From assembly GCF_016907355.1 (NCBI RefSeq), contig NZ_JAFBBW010000001.1, positions 2,356,001-2,420,000 on the forward strand: a stretch of 64,000 bases of DNA, read 5' to 3'. This document shows positions 1-8,927 of the stretch, in pieces. The first letter of the stretch is position 1; every line of letters begins with the position of its first letter. The translations under genes and the position numbers were made by a program. Source of the stretch: Agromyces aurantiacus (lineage in GTDB: Bacteria > Actinomycetota > Actinomycetes > Actinomycetales > Microbacteriaceae). The notes under the pieces are model-generated. The model was not told where the DNA came from and searched no databases. It saw nothing but the letters and a program-made list of their open reading frames with translations.

Positions 1-417
1 GACTCGATGGAGAAGCAGATGCGCGCCGAGCGCGACCGCCGCGCGCTCATCCTGACCGCCGAGGGCACGAAGCAGTCGGCGATCCTCACGGCCGAGGGCG
101 AGCGGCAGGCCGCCATCCTCAAGGCCGAGGGCGATGCGAAGGCGGCCGTGCTGCGCGCCCAGGGCGAGGCCGAGGCGATCCTCACGGTGTTCGACGCCAT
201 CCACAAGGGCGACGCCGACCCCAAGCTGCTCGGCTACCAGTACCTGCAGATGCTGCCGCAGCTGGCCGAGGGCGCGTCGAACAAGCTCTGGATCATCCCG
301 AGCGAGCTCACCGAGGCGCTGAAGGGCGTCGGCCGCGCGTTCGCGCCGAACGGCGAGACCGCGGCGGGCGGCACGGGCGTCGGCGGCGCCGGCACGCGAC
401 CGGGCGGGATCGCCTGA
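1..417 (+). CDS. SPFH/band-7 (stomatin-like) membrane protease-associated protein, C-terminal part
   Basis: The reading frame is open from the left edge and only the C-terminal 138 residues are present. They begin with DSMEKQMRAERDRRA and continue with repeats of the type ILTAEGxxQ(S/A)AIL, which is the Ala/Glu-rich coiled coil following the SPFH domain of stomatin and prohibitin homologues. A globular tail (residues about 75-110) and a Gly-rich end follow. Family members form oligomeric rings on the inner face of the membrane, often with an NfeD partner. The SPFH domain itself and the membrane anchor lie outside the window. The next gene starts 8 nt downstream, so the two are probably co-transcribed. 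Confidence 0.85.
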   Translation, partial: DSMEKQMRAERDRRALILTAEGTKQSAILTAEGERQAAILKAEGDAKAAVLRAQGEAEAILTVFDAIHKGDADPKLLGYQYLQMLPQLAEGASNKLWIIPSELTEALKGVGRAFAPNGETAAGGTGVGGAGTRPGGIA

Positions 418-425
418 GCGGTCCC

Positions 426-1178
426 GTGGCCTCACGCTGGTTCGACCTGCCGAGGCCGCGCGTGCTCGCGCATCGCGGCCTCGCCCTCGAGGCGCCCGAG
501 AACACGCTCGCGGCGTTCGAGCACGCCGTGCGGGCGGGTGCGGCGTACCTCGAGACCGACGTCCACGTGAGCGCCGACGGGGCCGCCGTGCTCGCGCATG
601 ATCCGACCCTCGAGCGCGTCGCGGGGCGCGCCGACGCCGTCGCGAGCCTCACGATGGCCGAGCTGCGTCGCATCGACCTGGGGTCGGGCCACGGGTACGG
701 CACGCTCGACGAGCTCCTGCATGCCTTCCCCGACGCGCGCCTGAACATCGACGTGAAGACCGACGCGGCCGAGCCCGCCACCATCGAGTCGATCCGGCGC
801 GGAGGCGCCGCCGACCGCGTCCTGCTGACCTCGTTCTCCGACGCGCGGCGCCGTCGGCTCGTGGCCGCGCTGCCCGGCATCGCGACGTCGGCGGGGCGCG
901 CGTCCGTGCTGCGCGCCCGCGCGGCATCCGTCACCCGCAGCGCGGCGCTCATGCGCCGCGCCACGACCGGCCTCGGCGCCCTGCAGATCCCCGAGCGGGT
1001 CGGGCGCATGACGCTCCTCTCCCCCGCACTCATCGGAGGGGCCCACGCCGCGGGCGTCGAGGTGCACGTCTGGACGGTCAACGACGTCGCCGACATGCGA
1101 CGCCTGCTCGCGCTCGGCATCGACGGGATCGTGACCGATCGGGCGGATCTCGCCCTTCGGGTCGTCTCCGGAATCTGA
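426..1178 (+). CDS. glycerophosphodiester phosphodiesterase family protein
   Basis: A 250-aa GDPD-type TIM barrel that hydrolyses glycerophosphodiesters to an alcohol and glycerol-3-phosphate. The family's ligands are visible: HRG near residue 17 followed by PENTLAAF, the E-x-D pair in YLETDVHV (about residue 40), HD in VLAHDPTL (about 56), and the late HVWTVND segment. No signal peptide is seen, so it is probably cytoplasmic. The start is a GTG lying 8 nt after the stop of the SPFH gene. The middle of the barrel is short and Arg/Ala-rich. The substrate cannot be read from the sequence. Confidence 0.88.
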   Translation: MASRWFDLPRPRVLAHRGLALEAPENTLAAFEHAVRAGAAYLETDVHVSADGAAVLAHDPTLERVAGRADAVASLTMAELRRIDLGSGHGYGTLDELLHAFPDARLNIDVKTDAAEPATIESIRRGGAADRVLLTSFSDARRRRLVAALPGIATSAGRASVLRARAASVTRSAALMRRATTGLGALQIPERVGRMTLLSPALIGGAHAAGVEVHVWTVNDVADMRRLLALGIDGIVTDRADLALRVVSGI

Positions 1179-1205
1179 GAGTTCCCCGGCAAAACCCCAG
1201 CCCGC

Positions 1206-1232
1206 GGAAAGAAGATGCCCAGCTTGATCGTT
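1206..1232 (+). promoter_or_regulatory. SigR/SigH-like promoter of rbpA
   Basis: GGAAA at 1206-1210 and CGTT at 1229-1232 are separated by 19 nt between GGAAA and GTT. This matches the GGAA-N18/19-GTT signature of thiol-stress ECF promoters (SigR of Streptomyces, SigH of mycobacteria). rbpA is a known SigR target in Streptomyces. The ribosome binding site AGAGGAG lies at 1251-1257, 6 nt before the ATG. Confidence 0.5.
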
Positions 1233-1263
1233 TATACCTGTTGACGATCGAGAGGAGTACGCC

Positions 1264-1626
1264 ATGGCGGACCGGAGCCTTCGGGGCATGCGAATCGGCG
1301 CGCAGAGCCTGCAGAGCGAGGATGGCGTCGTCTTCGCGGACCGCGCGGAGTACACGTACCAGTGCGAGACGTGCGGGCGCGAGACCACGATGGTGTTCTC
1401 GACGGAAGCCGAGATCCCCGAGACGTGGGAATGCCGCCACTGCGGCAACTCCGCGGTGCTCCTCGTCGACTCCAAGCCGGTCGAGATCGACCGCTCGGGC
1501 GAGAAGGTCGCCCGCACCCACTGGGACATGCTCCTCGAGCGCCGCACTCGCGCGGAGCTGGAGGAGATCCTCCAGGAGCGGCTGAACTACCTGCGCGCCC
1601 GTCGCGGTCAGCAGAAGAGCGCCTAG
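1264..1626 (+). CDS. rbpA: RNA polymerase-binding protein RbpA
   Basis: A 120-aa actinobacterial transcription factor that binds the principal sigma factor and the RNA polymerase beta' zipper and stabilises the open complex. The N-terminal tail holds the conserved SLRGMRIGAQS. The core domain has the Cys pairs CETCG and CRHCG, which form a zinc-like knuckle. The C-terminal sigma-interaction domain contains THWDMLLERRTRAELEEIL and the basic end. Length and sequence match the family throughout. The neighbouring converging gene is lnt, the same neighbourhood as in mycobacteria (rbpA beside ppm1/lnt). The two 3' ends overlap at 1623-1626, so the stop codons share bases and no terminator is visible between them. 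Confidence 0.97.
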   Translation: MADRSLRGMRIGAQSLQSEDGVVFADRAEYTYQCETCGRETTMVFSTEAEIPETWECRHCGNSAVLLVDSKPVEIDRSGEKVARTHWDMLLERRTRAELEEILQERLNYLRARRGQQKSA

Positions 1627-3242
1627 CCCGCCGAGACCTCGTCGACGCCCCGCCCGGACCCCGCCCGGCGCGGGGCGTTCCGCTGCGCGAGCACGCCCGC
1701 CGCGATCAGGCCGGCGATCGAGCCGATCACCAGCAGCAGCGGGACGGCGCCGCCGAGCACCACCGATGGCGTGAGCCCCTCGCGCAACTCGACGTCGGTG
1801 ACCATGGCCCCGGCCTCGTAGGCCGGCAGCGCGTCGATCGTCCGGCCCGTCGGATCGATCACCTGGCTCGTGCCGACCGTCGAGATGTTCACGACGGACC
1901 GCCCGGTCTCGATCGCTCGCAGTCGCGCGATCGCGAGCTGCTGCTCGTTCTCGTCGGTGCCGCGGAAGTCGGCGTTGTTGGTCTGGAACATGTACAGCTC
2001 GGCGCCGTCGCGCGCGCCCTCCCAGATCAGGTCGTCGTAGATGACGTCGAAGCAGATCGCGAGGCCGGTGACGGTGCCACCGAGGTCGAAGACCGGCGGC
2101 TCGGTGCCCGGTGAGTAGCCGCGCTGGACCAGGCCGGTCAGGTCGGGCACGAGCGCGTCGTAGAACCACCGGTCGGGGATGTACTCGCCGAACGGCACCG
2201 GGTTGCGCTTGGAGAAGCGGTCCACCGCGCCCTCGCCCGACCGCCACAGCAGCGAGGTGTTGAAGAACCGCTCGCCGTCGGTCGTCACGGTGTTCAGCAC
2301 GATCGGCGCATCGAGACGGTCGCCGAGCGAGTCGAACACGCGCGCCACCTCCGGGCTGCGGGTCGGGTCGATGTCGGAACCGCCCTCGGGCCAGAGCAGC
2401 ACGTCGATGCCGTCCTCGTCGAGCAGCGGCGCCGTCGCATCGAGCTGGGTCTGCAGGATGTCGCCCTGGGCGCGTTCGTCGAAGTAGCCGGCGGGGCCGT
2501 TGCCCTGGACGCTCGCCACCCGGAGCTCGCCGGCCGGCGTCGTCGGCCAGGCCGGGACCGCGACGGCCACGACCAGGAGCGCGGCGACGGGGATCGCGGT
2601 GCGCAGGTCGCGCCATTCGCGCAGCCGCACCCACTCGATGGCACCCGCGACGATCACGACCATGACGAACCCGAGCCCGGACGAGCCCACCCAGGACACG
2701 ACCTGCGCGAACGGGCTCTCGGACTGGCTCTGCGCCGCACGGCCCCACGGGAAGCCCCCGTACGGCAGCGTGCCGGTCGCCGCCTCGCGGAGCACCCAGA
2801 GGCCCGCGACGAGCAGTGGCAGGCCGATGAGCCGGACCCAGCTCGACGGGTTCGCGAGCGGCACCCAGCGGTACGCGAGCGCGATGAGCACCGCGCCGCC
2901 GGCCACGAACAGTGATTCGAAGATCGACAGCGCCAGCCACGGGACGGGTCCGAGGTAGAGCGTGGTCCATGAGACGTGGGTCAGGTAGAAACCGAGGCCG
3001 AACACCAGGCCGATGTGGAACGCGGCCCACGCCGACCGGCCGATGAGCGGGACCAGCGCGAGCGCGATGCCGACGAAGGCGAGCGGCCACGCGCCGACGT
3101 CCGGGAACCCGAGGTCGTACACCACGCCGCCGGCGGCCGAGACGAGCAGCGCGGCCCACAGCGGCATGAGCGGACGGACCCGGGCTGAGGTGGCGGGTGG
3201 CTCGGCCCGCACGTCGGCCGGGACCGCCGGACTCCCGCTCAC
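1623..3242 (-). CDS. lnt: apolipoprotein N-acyltransferase
   Basis: A 539-aa membrane enzyme that adds the third acyl chain to the N-terminal cysteine of lipoproteins. The N-terminal half contains about six hydrophobic spans (from PLMPLWAALLVSAAGGV onward). A periplasmic nitrilase domain follows, with the catalytic Glu in LLWPEGG, Lys in FSKRNPVPFGEY and Cys in ICFDVIYDD. A last membrane span lies near the C-terminus. It is not fused to a polyprenol mannosyltransferase, unlike mycobacterial Ppm1. The start is a GTG inside a GTGA overlap (3239-3242) with the helicase stop, so translation is coupled to helY. At least two lipoprotein substrates, the FKBP and GH3 proteins, are encoded in this window. 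Confidence 0.95.
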   Translation of the reverse strand: MSGSPAVPADVRAEPPATSARVRPLMPLWAALLVSAAGGVVYDLGFPDVGAWPLAFVGIALALVPLIGRSAWAAFHIGLVFGLGFYLTHVSWTTLYLGPVPWLALSIFESLFVAGGAVLIALAYRWVPLANPSSWVRLIGLPLLVAGLWVLREAATGTLPYGGFPWGRAAQSQSESPFAQVVSWVGSSGLGFVMVVIVAGAIEWVRLREWRDLRTAIPVAALLVVAVAVPAWPTTPAGELRVASVQGNGPAGYFDERAQGDILQTQLDATAPLLDEDGIDVLLWPEGGSDIDPTRSPEVARVFDSLGDRLDAPIVLNTVTTDGERFFNTSLLWRSGEGAVDRFSKRNPVPFGEYIPDRWFYDALVPDLTGLVQRGYSPGTEPPVFDLGGTVTGLAICFDVIYDDLIWEGARDGAELYMFQTNNADFRGTDENEQQLAIARLRAIETGRSVVNISTVGTSQVIDPTGRTIDALPAYEAGAMVTDVELREGLTPSVVLGGAVPLLLVIGSIAGLIAAGVLAQRNAPRRAGSGRGVDEVSAG

Positions 3243-5674
3243 GCCGCGGCCCCGTACGCGACCACGCCGCGGCGCACCGCGTCGATCGCGGCACGGGCGG
3301 TCGCGCCCAGTTCGGCGTCGGCGACGATCGAGACCTGGTCGAGCAGGTCGACGACCTGCTTCGCGAGCCGCACGAAGTCGCCCGCCGCGAGCTCGGTGTC
3401 GGCGAGCACGACGCCGAGCCCGACGCCGCGCGCCCAAGCGTGCATCGCCGACGCGAGCGCCGGCGACGGCTGCTCGCTGCCCGGAAGGCGGTGGTCGCGC
3501 TCGACGTCGTCGAGTTCGCTCCACGCGTCGGTCGTTCGGTCGAACGCCTCGCGGAACGCGCCCCTCGGCAGCCGGAACTGCAGGCCGCGCTCGTCGCGCC
3601 GCGGCTCGTACACGAGCGCCGCCGCCATCGCCGCGAGCGAGGGCACGTCCAGGCGATCCCAGTATCCGCGCCGCAGCGCTTCGGCCACCAGCAGGTCGCG
3701 CTCGCCGTAGATGCGCTTGAGCGTGCGCCCCGCCGCCGTGGAGACGAGTCCGCCCTGCCCGTCGGACTCGAGGTAGCCGAGCTCCTCGAGCACCTCGGCG
3801 ACGCGGTCGAAGCGCTTGGCGACCTGGCCGGTTCGCGTGCGGATCTGGCGCGAGAGGTCGTCGTGCTCCTTCTTCAGCCGCCACCAGCGCTCGGCCCACC
3901 GCGCGTGCTGCTCGCGCTCGGCGCAGCCGTGGCACGGATGCGCGCGCATGCGCTTGCGCTCCGCGGCGAGCTCGCGCTGCATCCGCTCGCGCTGCGCGTG
4001 CGTGGGATTGCCCTTCGCCTGCTGGCGTTCGAGCTCGCCGATGCGGCGACGCATCGCCGCGTACTCGCCGAAGTCGCCGAGGTGGCAGCGCATCGCCTGC
4101 TCGTACCCGGCCATCGACTCCTCCTGCTTGCGGAGGGTGCGAGCGAGGTCGACGACCGCGCGGTCGGCCTGGAACTGGGCGAAGGAGAGCTCGAGGATCT
4201 GGCGGGTGCGCTCGCGCCCGAACTGGTCGACGAGGTTCACCGCCATGTTGTACGTGGGGCTGAAACTCGAGTTCAGCGGGTAGCTGCGGCGCGAGGCGAG
4301 CGAGGCCACCGCCTCGGGGTCGAGTCCGTCCATCCACTGGATGACCGAATGTCCCTCGACGTCGATGCCGCGGCGGCCGGCGCGGCCGGTCAGCTGCGTG
4401 TACTCGCCCGGCGTGATCGGCACGCGCGCCTCGCCGTTGAACTTCTCGAGCTTCTCCAGCACGACCGAGCGGGCCGGCATGTTCACGCCGAGCGCGAGCG
4501 TCTCGGTCGCGAACACGACCTTGAGGAGCTTGCGCTGGAAGAGGTCCTCGACGATCTCCTTGAAGGTCGGCAGCATGCCGGCGTGGTGGGCGGCGACGCC
4601 GCGCTGGAGTCCCTCGAGCCATTCCCAGTAGCCGAGCACCGCGAGGTCGTCGTCGCGGAGCATCCGGGCGCGCTCCTCGACGATCGCGCGGATCTCGTCG
4701 CGCTCGGCGGCGTCGGTCAGCCGGATGCCGCTGCGCAGCACCTGTCGCACGGCCTGGTCGCATCCGGCCCGCGAGAAGATGAACACGATCGCGGGCAGCA
4801 GGTGCTTGCCGCGCAGCAGTTCCACGACGTCGGACCGGTCGGCCCGACCGCCGCCCTGACCGGGACCGTGGAAGCGGCCCCGGTCGCTTCCACGCCGGCC
4901 CCGCTGGGAGCGGCCCTGGATCGATCGCCCGCCGCTCGCTCGCGCGAGCCGCTGCAGTTCGGGGTTCACCCGGTGCGTGGCCGCCTGGCCCGACGAGTCG
5001 AAGAGGTCGACGAGCTTCGTGCCCACGAGCACGTGCTGCTCGAGCGGGACGGGCCGCTGCTCGGAGACGATCACGTCGGTCTCGCCGCGAACGGCCTGCA
5101 GCCAGTCGCCGAACTCCTCGGCGTTCGAGACCGTCGCGCTGAGGGAGACCAGGCGCACCGCCTCGGGGAGGTGGATGATGACCTCCTCCCAGACGGCGCC
5201 GCGGAAGCGGTCGGCGAGGTAGTGCACCTCGTCCATCACGACGAACGCGAGCCGGCCCAGCAGCGGCGAGTCGGCGTAGAGCATGTTGCGCAGCACCTCG
5301 GTCGTCATGACGACGATGCGCGCGCCGGAGTTGATGTTCGTGTCGCCCGTGAGCAGGCCCACGTTCTCGGCGCCCCACGTCTCGACGAACTCCTGGTACT
5401 TCTGGTTCGACAGGGCCTTGATCGGCGTGGTGTAGAACACCTTCTCGTCGCCCGCCTGCATCGCGAGGTAGACCGCGTATTCGGCCACCACCGTCTTGCC
5501 GGCGCCGGTGGGCGCCGCGACGAGCACGCTGCGCCCCTCGTCGAGGGCCGCGCAGGCCGCGCGCTGGAACGGGTCGAGATCGAACGAGAGGCCGGCGGCG
5601 AACTCCTGCAGCCTGGGCTGCCTCCGCTGCTGCCGCGAGAGCGCGTAGCGCTCCGCCGGTGAGAGGCTCATCAC
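3239..5674 (-). CDS. helY: HelY-like DEVH-box helicase (Ski2/Mtr4 family)
   Basis: An 811-aa superfamily 2 helicase. Walker A is APTGAGKTVVAEY (about residue 55), motif II is DEVH in VMDEVHYLAD (about 150), SLSATVSN is motif III and TQLTGRAGRRGID is motif VI. A Cys/His cluster HPCHGCAEREQH precedes a helical C-terminal region as in mycobacterial HelY. A disordered Gly/Arg-rich insertion (about residues 245-275) sits between the two helicase lobes. It lies downstream of tatC, the order seen in Mycobacterium. A -10-like TAGGCT (complement of 5681-5686) stands 6 nt before the GTG at 5674, predicting a leaderless internal promoter. An ATG at 5671 is the alternative start. Confidence 0.93.
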   Translation of the reverse strand: MMSLSPAERYALSRQQRRQPRLQEFAAGLSFDLDPFQRAACAALDEGRSVLVAAPTGAGKTVVAEYAVYLAMQAGDEKVFYTTPIKALSNQKYQEFVETWGAENVGLLTGDTNINSGARIVVMTTEVLRNMLYADSPLLGRLAFVVMDEVHYLADRFRGAVWEEVIIHLPEAVRLVSLSATVSNAEEFGDWLQAVRGETDVIVSEQRPVPLEQHVLVGTKLVDLFDSSGQAATHRVNPELQRLARASGGRSIQGRSQRGRRGSDRGRFHGPGQGGGRADRSDVVELLRGKHLLPAIVFIFSRAGCDQAVRQVLRSGIRLTDAAERDEIRAIVEERARMLRDDDLAVLGYWEWLEGLQRGVAAHHAGMLPTFKEIVEDLFQRKLLKVVFATETLALGVNMPARSVVLEKLEKFNGEARVPITPGEYTQLTGRAGRRGIDVEGHSVIQWMDGLDPEAVASLASRRSYPLNSSFSPTYNMAVNLVDQFGRERTRQILELSFAQFQADRAVVDLARTLRKQEESMAGYEQAMRCHLGDFGEYAAMRRRIGELERQQAKGNPTHAQRERMQRELAAERKRMRAHPCHGCAEREQHARWAERWWRLKKEHDDLSRQIRTRTGQVAKRFDRVAEVLEELGYLESDGQGGLVSTAAGRTLKRIYGERDLLVAEALRRGYWDRLDVPSLAAMAAALVYEPRRDERGLQFRLPRGAFREAFDRTTDAWSELDDVERDHRLPGSEQPSPALASAMHAWARGVGLGVVLADTELAAGDFVRLAKQVVDLLDQVSIVADAELGATARAAIDAVRRGVVAYGAAA

Positions 5675-5683
5675 CCCTCCAGC

Positions 5684-6493
5684 CTAGACAGCCGCGCCGA
5701 ACTCCAGTTCATTGCGCTTGGCCGCACGGCGGTCGTGGAGGTACGCGATGCCGTACGCGGCGAAGTACAGCCCGATCATCGGGACCGCGAGCATGAACAT
5801 CGACACGATGTCGGCCGACGGCGTCGCGAAGGCCGTGAACAGCACGATCACCAGGATCGCGATGCGCCAGGACTTGATGATCGAGGACGCGCTGATGATG
5901 CCGGCGAAGTTCAGCAGCACGATGAACACCGGCAGGACGAACGCGATGCCGATCGCGACGACGAGCTTGAGCACGAAGTCGATGTACTCCTTGGCCGTCA
6001 GGAGCGTCTCTGCGCCCTCTGGCACGAAGCTCGTCATGAGCTTCACGATGTTCGGCAGCACGAACCAGCCGGCGGCGCAGCCGGCGAAGAACAGCGGGAT
6101 CGCGGTCGCGAAGAACCCGAACGTGTACTTGCGCTCCTTGGTGTTCAGCCCCGGCACGAGGAACGCGAAGACCTGGTAGAGCCAGACGGGTGCCGAGATC
6201 ACGATGCCGAGCGTGAACGCGATCTGCAGTCGCAGGTCGAAGGCGCTCGAGATCGTCGGGAAGATGATCCCGGTGGTCGCTTCACCGGTGCCCTGCTGCG
6301 CCTCGACGACCGCGTTGACCGGCTCCTGGATGGCCTGCCACACGAACAGGTCGGTCAGGACCCAGCCGACCACCATGCCGAGCACGATCGCGAGTGCGGA
6401 GATGAAGAGGCGCTTGCGCAGTTCGAGCAGGTGCGCCCCGAGCGACATCCGCTTCTCGGGATTGCGGGTGCCGCGATCCTTCACGGCGGACAC
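5684..6493 (-). CDS. tatC: Sec-independent protein translocase subunit TatC
   Basis: A 269-aa polytopic membrane protein, the signal-peptide receptor of the Tat export system. It has six predicted spans. The family N-terminus SLGAHLLELRKRLF carries the conserved basic motif, and the cytoplasmic-loop motif FLVPGLNTKERK is present. The downstream loop VPEGAETLLTAKEYIDF and the segment AFATPSADIVSMF are typical. I place the start at GTG 6493, 5 nt after the tatA stop. GTG 6484 and ATG 6448 (giving MSLGAHLLEL) are alternatives and no strong ribosome site decides between them. It forms one unit with tatA. Confidence 0.93.
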   Translation of the reverse strand: MSAVKDRGTRNPEKRMSLGAHLLELRKRLFISALAIVLGMVVGWVLTDLFVWQAIQEPVNAVVEAQQGTGEATTGIIFPTISSAFDLRLQIAFTLGIVISAPVWLYQVFAFLVPGLNTKERKYTFGFFATAIPLFFAGCAAGWFVLPNIVKLMTSFVPEGAETLLTAKEYIDFVLKLVVAIGIAFVLPVFIVLLNFAGIISASSIIKSWRIAILVIVLFTAFATPSADIVSMFMLAVPMIGLYFAAYGIAYLHDRRAAKRNELEFGAAV

Positions 6494-6498
6494 GTCGG

Positions 6499-6786
6499 TC
6501 AGGCGCTCGGGCCGGCGTCCGTGCGCTTGGCCTGGTCGGCCGGCGCGGCCGGAGCCGCCGGTGCGGGCGCCGCGGGCGTCGTGGCGGACGGCTGCGCGGC
6601 CGCCTCGGTCTTCGCCGTGCCGTCGGCGGCCTCGGCGTCGCCCTCGGAGCGGACCTCGTTCTTGAGGATCTTCATCGACTGGCCCAGGCTGCGCGCGAGC
6701 GCGGGCAGCTTCGGCGCACCGAACAGCAGCAGGATCACCAGGAGGATGATCAGCGCGTGCCAACCGGTGAAGGCGTTTCCAAACAT
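6499..6786 (-). CDS. tatA: Sec-independent protein translocase subunit TatA
   Basis: A 95-aa pore-forming Tat subunit. It has one N-terminal membrane helix (ALIILLVILLLFG) followed by the family hinge GAPKLPALARSLGQSMKI and its amphipathic helix. The tail is long, Ala/Pro-rich and acidic/basic mixed, as in other actinobacterial TatA proteins. It starts with ATG. A CAGAAT hexamer lies 13 nt upstream on the coding strand and may be its -10. The paf-tat-helY arrangement supports the call. Confidence 0.93.
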   Translation of the reverse strand: MFGNAFTGWHALIILLVILLLFGAPKLPALARSLGQSMKILKNEVRSEGDAEAADGTAKTEAAAQPSATTPAAPAPAAPAAPADQAKRTDAGPSA

Positions 6787-6849
6787 AGGTGCTCGTCCAT
6801 TCTGGCGGGATGGTCCGGCCAGTCTACCTGCTCCGGAAGGGTGCCGACC

Positions 6850-7869
6850 TCACGCTTCGGTCACGCCGGTCGCGGTGCTCCCGGGGGTCTCGCGGTACCC
6901 GGCGAGACCGGCCTGCGCCCACTCGGCCACGGCCGTCCGCGCCTCCTCGGGCGCGACGACGGTGACCAGCCCGGGCAGCCCGGCGACGAGCCGCTTCAGG
7001 CCGTGCACGTGCGCGAGCCGCAGCGTCACGCGCAGTCGGTCGTCGACCTGCGTCTGCGTCGAGTCGGCGAGGTAGTCGGCGAGGAGCGGCAGCGTCGCCG
7101 GGGCCACGTCGACGACGACCTCGAGATCGTCGGGCGAGGCCTGGAAGAGCGTCTCGGGGATGGCGCGGCCCGAGTGGTCGCCGACGGGTTCGTCGGTGAC
7201 GCGCAGGTCGCTCATCCGGTCGACGCGGAAGTTGCGCACGTCCTCGCGGAGGTGGTCGTAGGCCTGCAGGTACCAGTCCGCGCCGAGCGACGCGATGCGC
7301 AGGGGGTCGACGCGCCGCCGGCGGCGCTCGCCGCGCGCGTTGAGGTAGTCGAACTCGAGGCGGTGGCCGGATGCCACGGCACGGCGCACGACCGCGAGCG
7401 ACTCGTCAGCGCCCTCCTCGGCGACGGCGAGCCGGCTCGGCGCGCCCGACGCGCCCGCGCGCAGCTTCTCGGTGAGCGCGGCGAGCGACGCGCGTCCGGC
7501 GTTCTCGGGCAGCGCCGAGAGGTACTGCAGGCCCGCGATGAGCGCGGCCGCCTCGCGCGCCGAGAGCCGGGGCGCGTCGTCGATGGCGACGTGGTGGACG
7601 ATGACGATGACGTCGTCCTCCTCGAAGGAGTCCCAGTCGATGTCGAAGAGGTCGTTCGGCTGGTAGGTGCCGGTCGCACCCGGCAGGCCCGAGGTCGCGA
7701 TCAGCCGCACCGCGTCGCGGATCTCCTGCTCGCCGACGCCGAAGTGGGCTGCGGCCTCGTGCACGTCGACGACCCGCTGCTCGAGCAGGTACGGCACGAG
7801 CGAGAGCAGGAAGACGAGCTTGTCGGGCGCGCGCAGGCCCGCCGGCCGCCGCGCGGACGGTCCGCTCAT
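6850..7869 (-). CDS. pafC: WYL-domain transcriptional regulator PafC
   Basis: A 339-aa protein with an N-terminal winged-helix segment (DKLVFLLSLVPYLLEQ...EAAAHFGVGEQEIRDAV), a WYL domain (WYLQAYDHLREDVRNFRVDRM at about residues 200-225) and a WCX C-terminal domain. In mycobacteria PafB and PafC form the activator of the LexA/RecA-independent DNA-damage response. Its ATG lies in an ATGA overlap with the pafB stop (7866-7869), so the two subunits are translationally coupled. The proteasome and pupylation genes it is named after are absent here, which fits a purely regulatory role. Four candidate target promoters occur in the window. Confidence 0.9.
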   Translation of the reverse strand: MSGPSARRPAGLRAPDKLVFLLSLVPYLLEQRVVDVHEAAAHFGVGEQEIRDAVRLIATSGLPGATGTYQPNDLFDIDWDSFEEDDVIVIVHHVAIDDAPRLSAREAAALIAGLQYLSALPENAGRASLAALTEKLRAGASGAPSRLAVAEEGADESLAVVRRAVASGHRLEFDYLNARGERRRRRVDPLRIASLGADWYLQAYDHLREDVRNFRVDRMSDLRVTDEPVGDHSGRAIPETLFQASPDDLEVVVDVAPATLPLLADYLADSTQTQVDDRLRVTLRLAHVHGLKRLVAGLPGLVTVVAPEEARTAVAEWAQAGLAGYRETPGSTATGVTEA

Positions 7870-8885
7870 GCCGCTCCTCCCCCGCGATGCGCCGCGGCGA
7901 CCGCCTCGAGCCGGTCGCGGACCGCGTCGCGCAACGACGCGGGCGCCAGCACGCGCACCTCGGGCCCGTACGAGGCGAGCTCGTCGGCGAGGATCGCCGC
8001 ATCGGTGTAGTGCAGTCGGATGACGCCGGCGTCGTCGTCGGCGACGGCGGCGCGCTTGCCCAGCCGCACCTCGGCATCGGACCCGGCACGCACCGACAGG
8101 TCGGCCGTGTTCGCCAGGCGCAGCGCCTGGAGATCGGCGAGCGCGCGATCCTGGATGTCGGCGGGCGGCGGGGGGAACGGGGCGCCGGGAACGGCCTGCA
8201 CCTCGCCGACGATCCGGGAGAGCAGGAAGGTGCGGCCTGCGCCGGCGTCGACGTCGCGTCCGTGCAGGTGCCAGCGGCCCTCGTGGAGCACGACCGCGTA
8301 CGGTTCCACCGTGCGCAGCCGCGGCTCGCGCTCGCCGGGCTTGAGGTAGCGGAACCGCACGCGCTGGCGCTTGTCGAGCGCCTGGCGGATGGGCTCGAAC
8401 GCGGCATCGCGCACCCGCAGCCGCGGCGCGTACCCGATCACGGGCTCACGCGGCTCGATGCCGAGCGAGCGGAGCTTCGTGAGGGCGCGCTGCGAGTCGG
8501 CCGACAGCGACGCCTCGCGCCACACCTCGGCGGCGAGGCCGAGCAGGGCGAGCTCGTCGGGCGTGAAGCGCACGTCGACGGGCAGGTCGTACTCGCCCTT
8601 CGGGATGCGGTACCGCAGCGCCTGGTTGTCGCCCGGGCGATCGGGCGACTCCACGGTCTCGAGCGGGATGCCGAGGTCGCGGATGTCGTCCTTGTCGCGC
8701 TCGAACTGCCGCTCGAGGTTCGCGTTGCCACCGCGCGCGTCGTAGCGCTCGGCGTACCCGCGAACGGTCGAGAGGATCTCGGACTTCAACAACCCGGTCT
8801 CGGTCGCGAGGAGCGCGAGGACGAGGCTGAAGAGCCGGTCCTCGACCGGGATCCTCGGCTCCCCCGAGCGCTTGGACGACGCCAC
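7866..8885 (-). CDS. pafB: WYL-domain transcriptional regulator PafB
   Basis: A 339-aa partner of PafC. An N-terminal winged-helix region (RLFSLVLALLATETGLLKSEIL...YDARGGNANLERQFERDKDDI) is followed by a WYL domain (GRWHLHGRDVDAGAGRTFLLSRI) and a WCX domain. TATGAT (complement of 8893-8898) lies 7 nt before GTG 8885, which predicts a leaderless start there. An in-frame ATG at 8897 would add four residues but overlaps that -10. Together with PafC it is expected to bind sigma-A-type promoters through TGTC-containing motifs after DNA damage. Confidence 0.9.
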   Translation of the reverse strand: MASSKRSGEPRIPVEDRLFSLVLALLATETGLLKSEILSTVRGYAERYDARGGNANLERQFERDKDDIRDLGIPLETVESPDRPGDNQALRYRIPKGEYDLPVDVRFTPDELALLGLAAEVWREASLSADSQRALTKLRSLGIEPREPVIGYAPRLRVRDAAFEPIRQALDKRQRVRFRYLKPGEREPRLRTVEPYAVVLHEGRWHLHGRDVDAGAGRTFLLSRIVGEVQAVPGAPFPPPPADIQDRALADLQALRLANTADLSVRAGSDAEVRLGKRAAVADDDAGVIRLHYTDAAILADELASYGPEVRVLAPASLRDAVRDRLEAVAAAHRGGGAA

Positions 8886-8927
8886 GTCAGCGATCATACT
8901 GAAGCGCCGGGGAGCCGCGACGCCCGG

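Noticed and set aside
1623..5378. Apparent 1251-codon fusion of a helicase antisense-type frame with Lnt
   Set aside because: Only the part from 3242 has Lnt motifs. The rest is an out-of-frame reading of helY, and the GTGA overlap marks the true lnt start.
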